From positions 3,139,252 to 3,203,251 of the forward strand of contig NZ_CP004078.1 of assembly GCF_000612505.1 (NCBI RefSeq): a DNA stretch of 64,000 nt, in the 5' to 3' direction. This stretch comes from Paenibacillus sabinae T27. GTDB lineage: Bacteria; Bacillota; Bacilli; Paenibacillales; Paenibacillaceae. Below the pieces are notes generated by a model. That model did not search any database. It saw nothing but the letters and a program-made list of their open reading frames with translations, and was not told where the DNA came from. The position numbers and the translations under genes are program-made. Shown here one piece after another: positions 52,822-62,422 of this stretch; positions within the stretch are counted from its first letter, which is position 1; every line of letters starts with the position of its first letter.

Positions 52822-53652
52822 TCAACCTTTGATTCCAGCACTGGTAATTCCTTGTACATAATATTTTTGCAGCAGCAGGAACAGTGCAATGATTGGAACG
52901 GTCGTGAAGGTCAGCGTCGCCATAATTTGCCCGTAAAAAATCGGAGGCAGCGTGAAGAAGGTCTGAATGCCAAGCTGGATATTGCGCAGCGATTCGCCCG
53001 TCGTCACTAGGATCGGCCACATGAAATCTCCCCAATGCGTGATAAAGTCAAGGATGAACACGGTTGCAAATACCGGCCCCGAGAGCGGAACCACGATCGA
53101 TGCAAAGGTCTTCAGCGGACCCGATCCGTCGATGGAGGCGGATTCCAATATTTCATTCGGAATGTCCATAAAAAACTGGCGGAACATAAAAATGCTAAAG
53201 CAGTTCGCAATAAACGGAACGATGAGGGCGAACCAGGTATTGACCCAATGCAGTGCGTTAACCACCAGGTACAACGGCATCAGAATGCTCTCGAACGGAA
53301 CGATCATCAAAGCGATAATGCATGCAAGCATGAATTCACTGCCCCTGAACCGCAGCTTGGCCAGCGCATAACCGCAAATCGAATTTACGCCAAGGCCGCT
53401 AATGCAAATGACAGATACGTAAAAAAGGCTGTTGAACAGATACTTCATCATGGGAATCCGCTCAAACGCCATTCTGTAATTGTCCAAGGTGATATGCAGC
53501 GGCAGCAAGGATTTCAGCGAGCTCAGATCGGCAAAAATCTGGTTCTCCGGCTTGAGCGAGGAAACCACCATCCACAGCAGCGGGATAATGAACAGCAGCG
53601 ACATGATGATGTTAAGAACGTACAGCAGCACCTTAGTCCGGGTATTTCTCAT
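52822..53652 (-). CDS. Carbohydrate ABC transporter permease, MalG/AraQ type
   Basis: A 276-residue inner-membrane permease with six helices. The ABC-contact EAA-like loop is EILESASIDGSGPLKTFASI (about residues 165-185), and the end YVQGITSAGIKG is the typical tail of CUT1 permeases. GGAGG precedes the ATG, and only 18 bases separate it from the first permease. No ATPase is encoded here; a shared MsmX/MsmK-type ATPase elsewhere is expected. Confidence 0.92.
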   Translation of the reverse strand: MRNTRTKVLLYVLNIIMSLLFIIPLLWMVVSSLKPENQIFADLSSLKSLLPLHITLDNYRMAFERIPMMKYLFNSLFYVSVICISGLGVNSICGYALAKLRFRGSEFMLACIIALMIVPFESILMPLYLVVNALHWVNTWFALIVPFIANCFSIFMFRQFFMDIPNEILESASIDGSGPLKTFASIVVPLSGPVFATVFILDFITHWGDFMWPILVTTGESLRNIQLGIQTFFTLPPIFYGQIMATLTFTTVPIIALFLLLQKYYVQGITSAGIKG

Positions 53653-53670
53653 GTCCTCATCCCCCCTCCG

Positions 53671-54588
53671 TTATTTATCTCTGAGTAATTTTTTCATCGA
53701 AAATGAGATCAAGACGACAATCAGGAAGAAGATGACGGAAATGGCGGAAGCGTATCCCGCATTTCGGAACTGGAAGCCTTGCTGGTAGATCAGCAGAGCC
53801 AGCGTTCGGGTCGAGTTCTCCGGACCCCCGTTTGTCATAATATAGGGCTGGACGAACAGCTTCACAGCCTGAATCGTTGTTATCGTCAGCACAAAGACCG
53901 TCACATTGTACAGGCTCGGGATGGTAATGTAGCGGAGCTGCTGAAGCTTGTTCGCCCCGTCGATCGAGGAGGCTTCGTATAAATCTTTGGAGATGCCCTG
54001 AAGACCAGCCAGAAAAATCATCATTTGGTAGCCGGCGGCCTGCCATACCGACATGAAGATAATCGAATTCATCGCCTGTGAGGAGCTGCGCAGGAAAGGC
54101 TGGTTCGAAATACCGAAGAAATGAAGCGCCGAGTTAATCAAGCCCTCATTCGGGTTATAGAGAGAAATCCAGAGAATCGCGATAACGGTCATGGAGGTGA
54201 CGACCGGACTGAAGTAGGCAATGCGGAACAAGTTCCGCAGCTTGAGGCTGTTGTTGACGAGCAGAGCCAGCATCAAAGCTACAGCCGATTGAACCGGCAC
54301 GACGATCACCGTGAAATACAAAGTGTTCCAGAGCGATTTATAAAACAAGCCGTCGGTAAAGAGAAGCTTGTAATTGTCCAAGCCGGTAAAATGAATTTTA
54401 TCCGGACGCAGCAGATTGAACTTCGTAAATCCGAAGGCCACGGCAAGGAGAAAAGGCAGCACCAGAAAAAAGATCAGCAGCAGAACCGCCGGAGTGACAA
54501 ATGAATAGCCCACCAGAGTTTCCCGTCTTCTCTGCCGGTTAAAGGTTGATAGTTGCTCGCGCTTGTGCGCATTGATTGCCGTTTGCAT
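53671..54588 (-). CDS. Carbohydrate ABC transporter permease, MalF/UgpA type
   Basis: A 305-residue permease with a basic N-terminal tail (NAHKREQLSTFNRQRRRETL), the first helix YSFVTPAVLLLIFFLVLPFL and the EAA-like loop DLYEASSIDGANKLQQLRYI. The ATG at 54588 is 9 bases from GGAAG; the longer ORF (to 54672) runs through the attenuator hairpin and is rejected. It forms a heterodimer with the MalG-type permease immediately downstream. Confidence 0.92.
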   Translation of the reverse strand: MQTAINAHKREQLSTFNRQRRRETLVGYSFVTPAVLLLIFFLVLPFLLAVAFGFTKFNLLRPDKIHFTGLDNYKLLFTDGLFYKSLWNTLYFTVIVVPVQSAVALMLALLVNNSLKLRNLFRIAYFSPVVTSMTVIAILWISLYNPNEGLINSALHFFGISNQPFLRSSSQAMNSIIFMSVWQAAGYQMMIFLAGLQGISKDLYEASSIDGANKLQQLRYITIPSLYNVTVFVLTITTIQAVKLFVQPYIMTNGGPENSTRTLALLIYQQGFQFRNAGYASAISVIFFLIVVLISFSMKKLLRDK

Positions 54589-54614
54589 GTTCCATTCTTC
54601 CTTTCGCTCAGCTG

Positions 54615-54657
54615 ATAAAAAGCTTGCGGCAAAGACGCTGCTTAGGCGCCCTTGCCG
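54615..54657 (-). terminator. Attenuator between solute-binding protein and permease genes
   Basis: CGGCAAGG/CTTTGCCG stem (one G-T pair) with inner GC pairs, followed by CAAGCTTTTTATC on the minus strand. It would make the binding-protein mRNA more abundant than the permease mRNA. Confidence 0.65.
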
Positions 54658-54678
54658 AGGATCAAATTTCACTGCCTG

Positions 54679-55974
54679 CTATTCGGCAAAATTACGCTTG
54701 TATTCTTCATCATAAGTGGACGCCACGTTGTCCAGGGACTTCTTGACATCCGCACCGACCATAATATCTGTCAACGCCTCGGCAAATTTCTGCGTCAGCA
54801 CCGGATACGCCGGAGTAACCGGTCTGGCATGCGACACGCCTGTAACCTGCTCCTTGATAATGCGAAGCGGAAGCTCGTCATATTCCGTCAAGCTCTCAAA
54901 CGCCGATTTGCGGCTGGCCGGCATGCTGATCGCCTGCGCCAATTGGGTCGAGCTGTCTTTGTTCGTAAGCCATTTTACGACCTCCGCCGCTTCCTTCGGA
55001 TGCTTCGAGTCGGCTGATACCCCTACTGCCCAGCTGCCGGAAGGAGCAGTTTGAGTACCTCCCGGTTTTTTAGGGAAATAAGTGATGCCCCAATCCAGAT
55101 CCGGATAGTTTTTGAAACCAGGAATGTTCCATGGACCTCCAAGCTTGGTAGCCGCTTTTCCTTCCTCAAACTCGGTCGGCTTCGGATCAATATTGAACAG
55201 CTTCTCATTCGCCAGCTTTTGCAGGAACTTGGCCGCCTCTACACCCTGCGGGCTGTTAACAAATCCTTCGGCTGTAGTCCCTTCCTTATTGACAATGTCC
55301 GTGCCGCCGGAAATCCATAGCTGCTCGAAAGCGTAGGTCATCCATTCCCCTTTATCGTTGATCATGTTCGTTCCGAACACGCCGTCCTTGGACGTTTTCT
55401 TCATCACGTCGTACCAGTCGTCCCAGGTCCAGGCATTTTCGATTTTGTCCGGAGGCGTTATTCCGTGCTCGGCCATAATCTTTTTGTTATAAAAAAGGAC
55501 GACGGAGGACTCGTTCAAGCCCGGCGCATAAAATTTGCCCTGGTACGAGCCTTGCTGAAGGATCGAAGGGACGAAATCGTCCAGATCCTCCTTGGAGAAA
55601 TATTCGTCAAGCGGGATAATAATCTCTGAGGCCGCATAGTTGGCGATGTTAGGTCCGTCCATGGCTAGTACATCCGGCAGGGTGTGGGAAGCGACGGCGG
55701 CATTGATTTTATCTTCATAGGCAAAAGAGTTGCCTCGGGTTATGACCTCCATCTTGACTTGGATCTTCCCTTTATTGGCCTGATTAAACTCTTCTATCCG
55801 CTTCACGTACACATTGTCCTCGACCTCGCTGGCCTGCGGACGCCAGATGGTGAGCTCAACCACCGAGCCTTCTCCCTGTCCGCCGCTGCTTGAATTGGCG
55901 TTTTGGATCCCGCCGCTGGAGCATCCTGCAAGTAATGATACGGCCAAGAGTGATAGTAGAATCCCCTTTTTCAT
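54679..55974 (-). CDS. Extracellular solute-binding lipoprotein of a sugar ABC transporter
   Basis: A 431-residue family-1 solute-binding protein. A signal peptide with lipobox (LLAVSLLAGCSS, modified Cys about residue 19) is followed by a Gly/Ser linker and a two-lobe MalE-like domain (VELTIWRPQASEVEDN; VLFYNKKIMAEHGITPP; KLGGPWNIPGF). This anchors it outside the membrane to hand a sugar or oligosaccharide to the two permeases. The sugar cannot be deduced. The ATG at 55974 has AGGA 9 bases upstream. A CcpA cre-like site lies 28-43 bases before it. Confidence 0.92.
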   Translation of the reverse strand: MKKGILLSLLAVSLLAGCSSGGIQNANSSSGGQGEGSVVELTIWRPQASEVEDNVYVKRIEEFNQANKGKIQVKMEVITRGNSFAYEDKINAAVASHTLPDVLAMDGPNIANYAASEIIIPLDEYFSKEDLDDFVPSILQQGSYQGKFYAPGLNESSVVLFYNKKIMAEHGITPPDKIENAWTWDDWYDVMKKTSKDGVFGTNMINDKGEWMTYAFEQLWISGGTDIVNKEGTTAEGFVNSPQGVEAAKFLQKLANEKLFNIDPKPTEFEEGKAATKLGGPWNIPGFKNYPDLDWGITYFPKKPGGTQTAPSGSWAVGVSADSKHPKEAAEVVKWLTNKDSSTQLAQAISMPASRKSAFESLTEYDELPLRIIKEQVTGVSHARPVTPAYPVLTQKFAEALTDIMVGADVKKSLDNVASTYDEEYKRNFAE

Positions 55975-56001
55975 ATGACACCGTCCTATCAAATGAAGTT
56001 T

Positions 56002-56017
56002 TTGATTACGCTTTCAT
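56002..56017 (-). promoter_or_regulatory. cre-like CcpA site before the solute-binding protein gene
   Basis: On the minus strand ATGAAAGCGTAATCAA fits the relaxed Bacillus cre pattern WTGNAANCGNWNNCW. Its place in the leader just upstream of the start codon suggests carbon catabolite repression of the transporter. Confidence 0.6.
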
Positions 56018-56100
56018 AATAAAAGGAAATACATGCTCCTCCTACTCTAAAAATAGGCGAATGGTGGACTTTTCTACTGAAAGCATTTGTGACGTGATGA

Positions 56101-56150
56101 AAACAAACAAAATCCGGCTTGGGACACTACTCCGAGTGCCTCGAGCCGGA
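56101..56150 (-). terminator. Terminator of the sensor kinase gene
   Basis: TCCGGCT/AGCCGGA plus inner pairing, followed by TTTTGTTTGTTTTC on the minus strand. The 5' arm overlaps the last codons of the kinase gene. Confidence 0.75.
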
Positions 56151-57965
56151 CTCTGCCATATCCAGAGGAAGCCGTAATATGACCGTCGTCCCCACATTTA
56201 ACTCCGAGCGAATGTCCACGCCAAAGGCCGGACCATACAGCAGCTTGATTCGATGGTTGACATTCTGGATTCCGATGGAAGCCGCAGCGCCCGAATCCTC
56301 ACGGATTTCCAGCACACGGGCTATCGTCTCGGAGGACATCCCTTTCCCGTTGTCGGTCACGGTAAATGTTCTGCCGGTATCGTCAATCTGCCCCGTCACA
56401 TGAATCTGTCCCCCCTGCTCCATATCCTCAAGCGCGTGAATCAGGGCGTTCTCAATAAACGGCTGCAGAAAAAACTTGGGCACCCAGTGGCCTTCCTGCT
56501 TCGGGTCCATTTCATAAGTCACCGCGAATTTACCCTCAAAACGGCGGCTCATGATAAACACGTAATTCTTCAGATAGTTCAGATCCTCGGAGAAAATAAC
56601 CTTCCCCGGCCTTTTGGCCGTATATTCCAGCATTTCCGACAACTCAACCAGCATTTTGCTGATCAGAGACTGCTTATTTTCAATCGCCAGGTAGTTGATG
56701 ATATTCAGGGTATTATATAAAAAATGCGGATTGAACTGGAAATTGAGAGCTTTAAGCTCTGCCTCCAATTCTTTCATCTTTGCTTTGTAGTTTTCTTCAA
56801 TCAGCGTGTAGATGCTTTCATTCATCTGGTTGAACTTGTGAATGATAATGTTAAGCTCCTTGGTTCCCGCCGATTCGATATAGGTATTAAAGTGGCCGTC
56901 TCCGCTCCGGTTGATGCCCCGCAGCAGCTTGATGAGCGGCATGGTAATTCGGCCGGACAGCAGCGCCGCGATCGCCACCGAGATCAGGGTGATAATCATC
57001 ATAGAGTACAGCGAGTATACGAGCATATCGGGCAGTGTCCGCTTCAAATTTTTATACGGAATAAACACCGCCGTCAGCCAGCCCGTAGTCTTCATGGTGT
57101 CGAAGCAGACGACCAGCTTCTGCCCGCCAAGTGTGATGTACTCCGTACCGCTCTTCTTGCTGATGGCGCTGGCAATCCACTCCCGGCTAATCTCGGCCGA
57201 ATCACCGGCCAGCTTCGAGCTGGACAGGACAACCCCTTCCGGAGTGAACATATGGTAATAGGAGCCTTCTACGTTCAGGCTTTCCTCAAGTGCATGCCTA
57301 AACATAGATTCCTGAAAGTTCACAACCAAGATCGGCCTCTCCACGCTCTTCTTCATCTGGATCAGAATGTTGTTACGGACCATCGCAAAATTCATTAACC
57401 GTGTCCCCGTGAAGACATATTGGTCTCTCTCCGACGGGACGGTTGAAAAAAACTGCTCCAGCAAATTATAGGTGGGTATCCAGGTTATGCTGCTGTAAGA
57501 TCCGGTCCCTATCTTATAAATGCTGGAGAGAGAGTAATCCTTCTTCGGAATCCAAAAGGAAGGCGTTTCTCCAAAGGTGTACTCCCGGGTCACCAGATTA
57601 ACCGAAAACATATCCTCCGAGCTTGGAAAATATTTTTGCAATATCCGCGTTATTTTGCGGTCCGAGTCATCGGTGATGTCCCTTTGCCGTAAGTTTTCCG
57701 TATTGAAAAATTGAAACAGATCCTCGTCCAGATGCATGTTAATGGCGCTCTGCTCTACCCTGGCCAGGTTGCTGTCGAGCGATTGATTGCCCATCCGCAC
57801 AAGCCCCAGCGAAGTTTCACTGGCATTCTTCAGAATGACATCGGAGCTTTTGAAGGTATATCCTACAGCCATGACGGTCAGCGACAAGACGGTTACCGCG
57901 ATAAAAGAAAGCGTCAGCTTGGTCCGCAGGCTCATGTGAAACAGAAATGCTCGGACTCTCCGCAC
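56127..57965 (-). CDS. YesM-type sensor histidine kinase
   Basis: A 612-residue membrane sensor kinase. A first helix (about 15-40; TLSFIAVTVLSLTVMAVG), an extracellular sensing region of about 250 residues (Cache-like), a second helix (YSLYSMMIITLISVAIAAL), a HAMP region, the His_kinase domain with the phospho-His in FQFNPHFLYNTLNII, and an ATPase domain (NALIHALEDM, TDNGKGM). The GTG at 57965 is 9 bases from GGAGG; the ORF can be read to 58010, 9 bases after the polC stop, but without a site. Probable partner of the YesN-type regulator in the same module. Confidence 0.92.
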   Translation of the reverse strand: MRRVRAFLFHMSLRTKLTLSFIAVTVLSLTVMAVGYTFKSSDVILKNASETSLGLVRMGNQSLDSNLARVEQSAINMHLDEDLFQFFNTENLRQRDITDDSDRKITRILQKYFPSSEDMFSVNLVTREYTFGETPSFWIPKKDYSLSSIYKIGTGSYSSITWIPTYNLLEQFFSTVPSERDQYVFTGTRLMNFAMVRNNILIQMKKSVERPILVVNFQESMFRHALEESLNVEGSYYHMFTPEGVVLSSSKLAGDSAEISREWIASAISKKSGTEYITLGGQKLVVCFDTMKTTGWLTAVFIPYKNLKRTLPDMLVYSLYSMMIITLISVAIAALLSGRITMPLIKLLRGINRSGDGHFNTYIESAGTKELNIIIHKFNQMNESIYTLIEENYKAKMKELEAELKALNFQFNPHFLYNTLNIINYLAIENKQSLISKMLVELSEMLEYTAKRPGKVIFSEDLNYLKNYVFIMSRRFEGKFAVTYEMDPKQEGHWVPKFFLQPFIENALIHALEDMEQGGQIHVTGQIDDTGRTFTVTDNGKGMSSETIARVLEIREDSGAAASIGIQNVNHRIKLLYGPAFGVDIRSELNVGTTVILRLPLDMAESGSRHSE

Positions 57966-58019
57966 AGGCACCGACCTCCGAAATGATCTCACTTTCCGGC
58001 AGCGGAACATCTCAAGTCT

Positions 58020-61000
58020 TTAGAACAACGATAGCTGATTGCTCTCCGGAAGGCCCCGGAAGCAGCCGAGTCCGGTAAGCAGCTCGACGATCGTCTTGCT
58101 CGCCTTGGATTTCTGCTGGAAATCCTCGATGGACAGAAACTCTCCGCCGTCTTTGGCCGCCGCGATGTTCTTCGCTGCATTCTCGCCAATGCCCGCCATT
58201 GCGGAGAACGGCGGAATCAGACTGTCTCCATCGACGGTAAATCTGGTGGCGTCGGAGCGGTACAGATCAATGCTCTTGAACGTGAAGCCTCTGGCCGTCA
58301 TTTCGAGTGCCATTTCGAGAATCGGCAGCATTGCTTTTTCCTTCGGCAGCGCCTGAAAACCCTTGGCCTCGATCTCAATGATCTGCTTCAGGATGGCGTC
58401 GTAGCCCTGGCAGCACAGCTCAATGTCAAAGTCTTCCGCACGGACCGAGAAATACGTCGCATAGTAATGGATGGGATGATACAGCTTGAAGTAGGCGGTC
58501 CGCACGGCGGAGATAACGTATGCCGCGGCGTGTGCCTTCGGGAACATGTACTGGATCTTGAGACAGGAATCGATATACCAGGCCGGGACCTTGCATTTCT
58601 TCATTTCCTCAATCCATTCCGGGCTCAGACCCTTGCCTTTCCGCACGCTTTCGGTGATCTTGAACGCAAGTCCGGCGTCCATACCGGCTTTGTAAATCAG
58701 ATACAGCATAATATCGTCACGGCAGCCGATTACCGTCTTGATATTGCATGTATTATTCTTGATGAGTTCCTGGGCGTTGCCGAGCCATACCCCCGTTCCG
58801 TGGGACAGCCCTGAAATCTGCAGCAAGTCGGCAAAGCTTGTCGGCTTCGATTCGATCAGCATTTGGCGCACGAACTTCGTTCCCATTTCCGGAACCCCAT
58901 AAGTGGCGACCGGCGTCCGGATCTGCTCCGGCGTTACCCCAAGCGATTCAGTGGAATTGAACATGCTCATGACCTTCGGATCGTTCATTGGAATCGTCGT
59001 TGGATCAACTCCAGTCAAATCCTGCAGCATCCGCATCATCGTCGGATCGTCATGACCCAGAATATCGAGCTTGAGAAGGTTCGCGTCAAAGGCGTGATAG
59101 TCAAAGTGAGTCGTCTTCCACTCCGAATTGACGTCATCGGCCGGAAACTGCACCGGCGTAATGTCTTCCACCTCGATGTAATCCGGCACGACGACGATGC
59201 CGCCGGGATGCTGACCCGTGTTCCGCTTGACGCCTGTACATCCTGCCGCCAGGCGGCCAAGCTCGGCACCGCGCCAGCGTTTGTGGTGATCTTCTTCGTA
59301 CTTCTTGGCGAAGCCGAAGGCCGTCTTCTCCGCGACGGTACCGATGGTGCCCGCCCGGAAGACGCTTTTTTCACCGAACAGCACCTTCGTATAATTATGC
59401 GCATGCGGCTGGTATTCCCCGGAAAAGTTAAGATCGATATCGGGAACCTTGTCGCCCTTGAAGCCGAGGAACGTCTCAAACGGAATATCCTGCCCTTCAC
59501 CCTTCAGCATCTCGCCGCAATTCGGACAAGTCTTGTCTGGCAGGTCAAATCCGCTCGGCACGCTGCCGTCAAGGAACCACTCGCTGTGGCGGCACTCCGA
59601 ATTGCGGCAAATGTAATGCGCCGGGAGCGGGTTAACCTCGGAAATGCCGAGGAAGGTTGCAACGACTGAGGAGCCGACCGAACCCCGGGAGCCGACGAGG
59701 TACCCGTCCTGGTTCGATTTTTTAACCAACCGCTCGGAAATCAGGTAGTTGGCGGAGAAGCCGTACTTGATGATTGGCTCCAGTTCTTTTTCAAGGCGGG
59801 CCACAACCACCTCAGGCAAATCCTCTCCATAAATGGACCTTGCCGTCCGGTAGCAGGTTTCACGGATTTCCTCGTCCGCCCCGTCGATAATCGGCGTGAA
59901 CAGCTTGTCCGGGAACAGCTCAAGCGGCTCAAAACGTTCCGCCAGCTCCACCGTATTGGTCACAACGACCTCCATCGCTTTTTCCTCGCCCAGAAAATCA
60001 AATTCCTGCAGCATCTCCTCCGTCGTCCGGAAATGAGCGTCCGGCTTGCGCTGATCCTTCAGCGGACTGAAGCCCGTAATGCCGTGGATCGTAATATCGC
60101 GAAATAGCTTGTCCCGGGGTTCCAGATAATGCACGTTGCCTGTCGCGATGACCGGCTTATTCAGCTTCTCCCCGATTTCGCAGATTCGCCGCACGACGCC
60201 GCGCAGCTCTTCAGGGCTGGCCACGAAGCCTTTGTCGACTAAATGCATGTACATCGTCAGCGGCTGGATTTCCAGCACATCGTAGAACTGGGCGACTTCT
60301 ATCGCTTCCTCATCCGTTTTGTTCAGCACCGTTTCGAAGAATTCGCCCCGCTCGCAGCCCGAGATGACAAGCAATCCGTCCCTCAGCTCCTCCAGCTTTG
60401 ACTTCGGAATGCAGGGCACACGCATGAAATGGTCGGTGTGAGACATGGAAATGAGCTTGTATAGATTCTTTTTCCCGGTCATGTTCAGCGCGTAAATGCA
60501 GCAGTGGAACGGACGGGTGTTGGACAGATTCTTGCCGACCTCGTCGTTCAGACGGTCCAGCATCGTCAGCCCCTTCAGCTTCTCGGCATCCGCCAGAAGT
60601 CCGTTCAGAATTCCGCCCAGCGCCACGGTATCGTCAACCGCACGGTGATGGCTTTCCAGTAAGACTTTATATTTGTCGGCCAGCGTGTTGAGCCGGTGAT
60701 TCTTCATGCCCGGATGCAGCAGCCGTGCCAGTTCCAGCGTATCTAGCGAAGGATTGGGAAGTGGCGGCAGCCCCAGCTTGACAAGCGAAGCCTGGATAAA
60801 TCCCATATCAAACCGGGCATTATGCGCCACAAGCACGGAATCCTGGACAAACTTCACGAAATCATGCAGCACAGGCTCCAGATCAGGCGCATCCTTCACC
60901 ATTTCGTCCGTGATGTTGGTCAGCTGCTGGATATGGTAAGGGATTTTTTCATGCGGGTTGACAAAAGTGGAGTACCGGTCGATTTCCTGCCCGCCATGCA

Positions 61001-62345
61001 TTTTAACGGCTGCAAGTTCGGTAATATTATTCCGGGTAATGGACAGGCCGGTGGTCTCGATGTCAAATACGACATACGTCGCGGTCTTAAGCTCCAGCGG
61101 CTGCGGATTCTCCACGACATTCACCGCATCGTTCACCACATTCGCTTCCACGCCGTAGAGCATTTTGATGCCGTTCTTCTTCGCCGCCTTGGCCGCATCG
61201 GGATAGCATTGCACCCCGCCATGGTCGGTAACGGCAATCGCCGGATGTCCCCACTTGGCCGCGGTCTTGATATAATCGCCGACCGGTGTAACCGCGTCCA
61301 TCGTGCTCATAGTGCTGTGAAGATGAAACTCCACCCGCTTCTGCGGCGCATTATCCTTGCGAGCCGGCGGAGCCGACACCTCGGACAGATCCGATGGAAT
61401 CATCATCAGTTCCGGGGTCTGCATGAAACGGTCGTACTCCACGCGTCCGCGCGCTTTTACCCATTTACCGTTCGCGAGCTGGCCCATCACTTTCAGATCG
61501 TCCTTCGTCTTGGCAAACATCTTCATTTGGAGCGAATCCGTAAAGTCGGTCAGACTGAACGTGAACAGCGTGCTTCCGTTGCGCAGCTCCTTGCTATCAA
61601 GGCCGAAGATCGTACCTTGAATCGTAATCTTCTTCTCTTCATCCTGGATCTCCACAATCGGCACGGGCTGATCCTTGATGTCATAGCCGACCTGAAGCGG
61701 AACCGTTTCTTCTCCACCGTTATCATCAGAGACTGATTCGGACTCAATAGCCGTCATCATCTGCTCGATAATTTCCCGCTGCTCCTGCTGGAGCTTCTGC
61801 TGGAATTCCTCGAAAGCCTCCGCATGGTTTACTTTTTCCGCAATCTGCACTTTAACGCGCAGGGGAATACCGAAATACGTATCGTAAAAACGGGTGATCG
61901 CCCCATCGATGCCTTTTTTTCGGGCCAAATCCAGTGACATCTGATCGCTCATGTTCAGCAGCAGCGTGTCGCCCTGAAGCTCTTGCCCCGAACGCGTCAG
62001 CCAGCCGTTGACGGAAGGAATCTCCCGGTGGACCCATTCCAGAAACAGTCCCCAATACTCATGAAAAATATCGCTTCGGCTAACCGAATCCTCATACAGG
62101 AACAAAAAGCTGACCTTGGCGATATGCTGCAGCCGCTCCCGCATTCTCAGGCAGAACGTCCGGTACGCCTGTGCCGGAACCAGACTCTGCTTCGCAACGA
62201 CAATCCGCCAGTCGCGGTTGCCGCGGCTGATCTCCACCCGGTCAATATATCCGTCCAAAAAATAGGGATCGATCAAAGCCGGCGGAATCTCCCCCTGCTT
62301 CATCAGCAGCTCGAACCGTTTTCTTTTCTCCTCGCTGAATGCCAT
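58020..62345 (-). CDS. polC: DNA polymerase III PolC-type alpha subunit
   Basis: PolC (1441 residues) is the replicative polymerase of Gram-positives. In order: N-terminal domains (1-220), OB fold (about 240-330), PHP (VEFHLHSTMSTMDAV), an inserted DEDDh 3'-5' exonuclease (FDIETTGLSI near 430, HNARFDMGF, HRAVDDTVALGG), the rest of PHP, and the polymerase core with a Cys4 zinc site (CRNSEC ... CPNCG) and PDIDLNFSGEY with catalytic Asp residues near 970. The ATG at 62345 with GGTGGGGAG is the real start; the reading frame stays open to 62489 but runs into repeat copy 3. Confidence 0.98.
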   Translation of the reverse strand: MAFSEEKRKRFELLMKQGEIPPALIDPYFLDGYIDRVEISRGNRDWRIVVAKQSLVPAQAYRTFCLRMRERLQHIAKVSFLFLYEDSVSRSDIFHEYWGLFLEWVHREIPSVNGWLTRSGQELQGDTLLLNMSDQMSLDLARKKGIDGAITRFYDTYFGIPLRVKVQIAEKVNHAEAFEEFQQKLQQEQREIIEQMMTAIESESVSDDNGGEETVPLQVGYDIKDQPVPIVEIQDEEKKITIQGTIFGLDSKELRNGSTLFTFSLTDFTDSLQMKMFAKTKDDLKVMGQLANGKWVKARGRVEYDRFMQTPELMMIPSDLSEVSAPPARKDNAPQKRVEFHLHSTMSTMDAVTPVGDYIKTAAKWGHPAIAVTDHGGVQCYPDAAKAAKKNGIKMLYGVEANVVNDAVNVVENPQPLELKTATYVVFDIETTGLSITRNNITELAAVKMHGGQEIDRYSTFVNPHEKIPYHIQQLTNITDEMVKDAPDLEPVLHDFVKFVQDSVLVAHNARFDMGFIQASLVKLGLPPLPNPSLDTLELARLLHPGMKNHRLNTLADKYKVLLESHHRAVDDTVALGGILNGLLADAEKLKGLTMLDRLNDEVGKNLSNTRPFHCCIYALNMTGKKNLYKLISMSHTDHFMRVPCIPKSKLEELRDGLLVISGCERGEFFETVLNKTDEEAIEVAQFYDVLEIQPLTMYMHLVDKGFVASPEELRGVVRRICEIGEKLNKPVIATGNVHYLEPRDKLFRDITIHGITGFSPLKDQRKPDAHFRTTEEMLQEFDFLGEEKAMEVVVTNTVELAERFEPLELFPDKLFTPIIDGADEEIRETCYRTARSIYGEDLPEVVVARLEKELEPIIKYGFSANYLISERLVKKSNQDGYLVGSRGSVGSSVVATFLGISEVNPLPAHYICRNSECRHSEWFLDGSVPSGFDLPDKTCPNCGEMLKGEGQDIPFETFLGFKGDKVPDIDLNFSGEYQPHAHNYTKVLFGEKSVFRAGTIGTVAEKTAFGFAKKYEEDHHKRWRGAELGRLAAGCTGVKRNTGQHPGGIVVVPDYIEVEDITPVQFPADDVNSEWKTTHFDYHAFDANLLKLDILGHDDPTMMRMLQDLTGVDPTTIPMNDPKVMSMFNSTESLGVTPEQIRTPVATYGVPEMGTKFVRQMLIESKPTSFADLLQISGLSHGTGVWLGNAQELIKNNTCNIKTVIGCRDDIMLYLIYKAGMDAGLAFKITESVRKGKGLSPEWIEEMKKCKVPAWYIDSCLKIQYMFPKAHAAAYVISAVRTAYFKLYHPIHYYATYFSVRAEDFDIELCCQGYDAILKQIIEIEAKGFQALPKEKAMLPILEMALEMTARGFTFKSIDLYRSDATRFTVDGDSLIPPFSAMAGIGENAAKNIAAAKDGGEFLSIEDFQQKSKASKTIVELLTGLGCFRGLPESNQLSLF

Positions 62346-62422
62346 GCTTCTCCCCACCTTTGTATTCCCCGATAAAGCGAGGTCTTTGCTGTCATTTGAT
62401 CGCTCTGCCTCTTTCAAACAAA

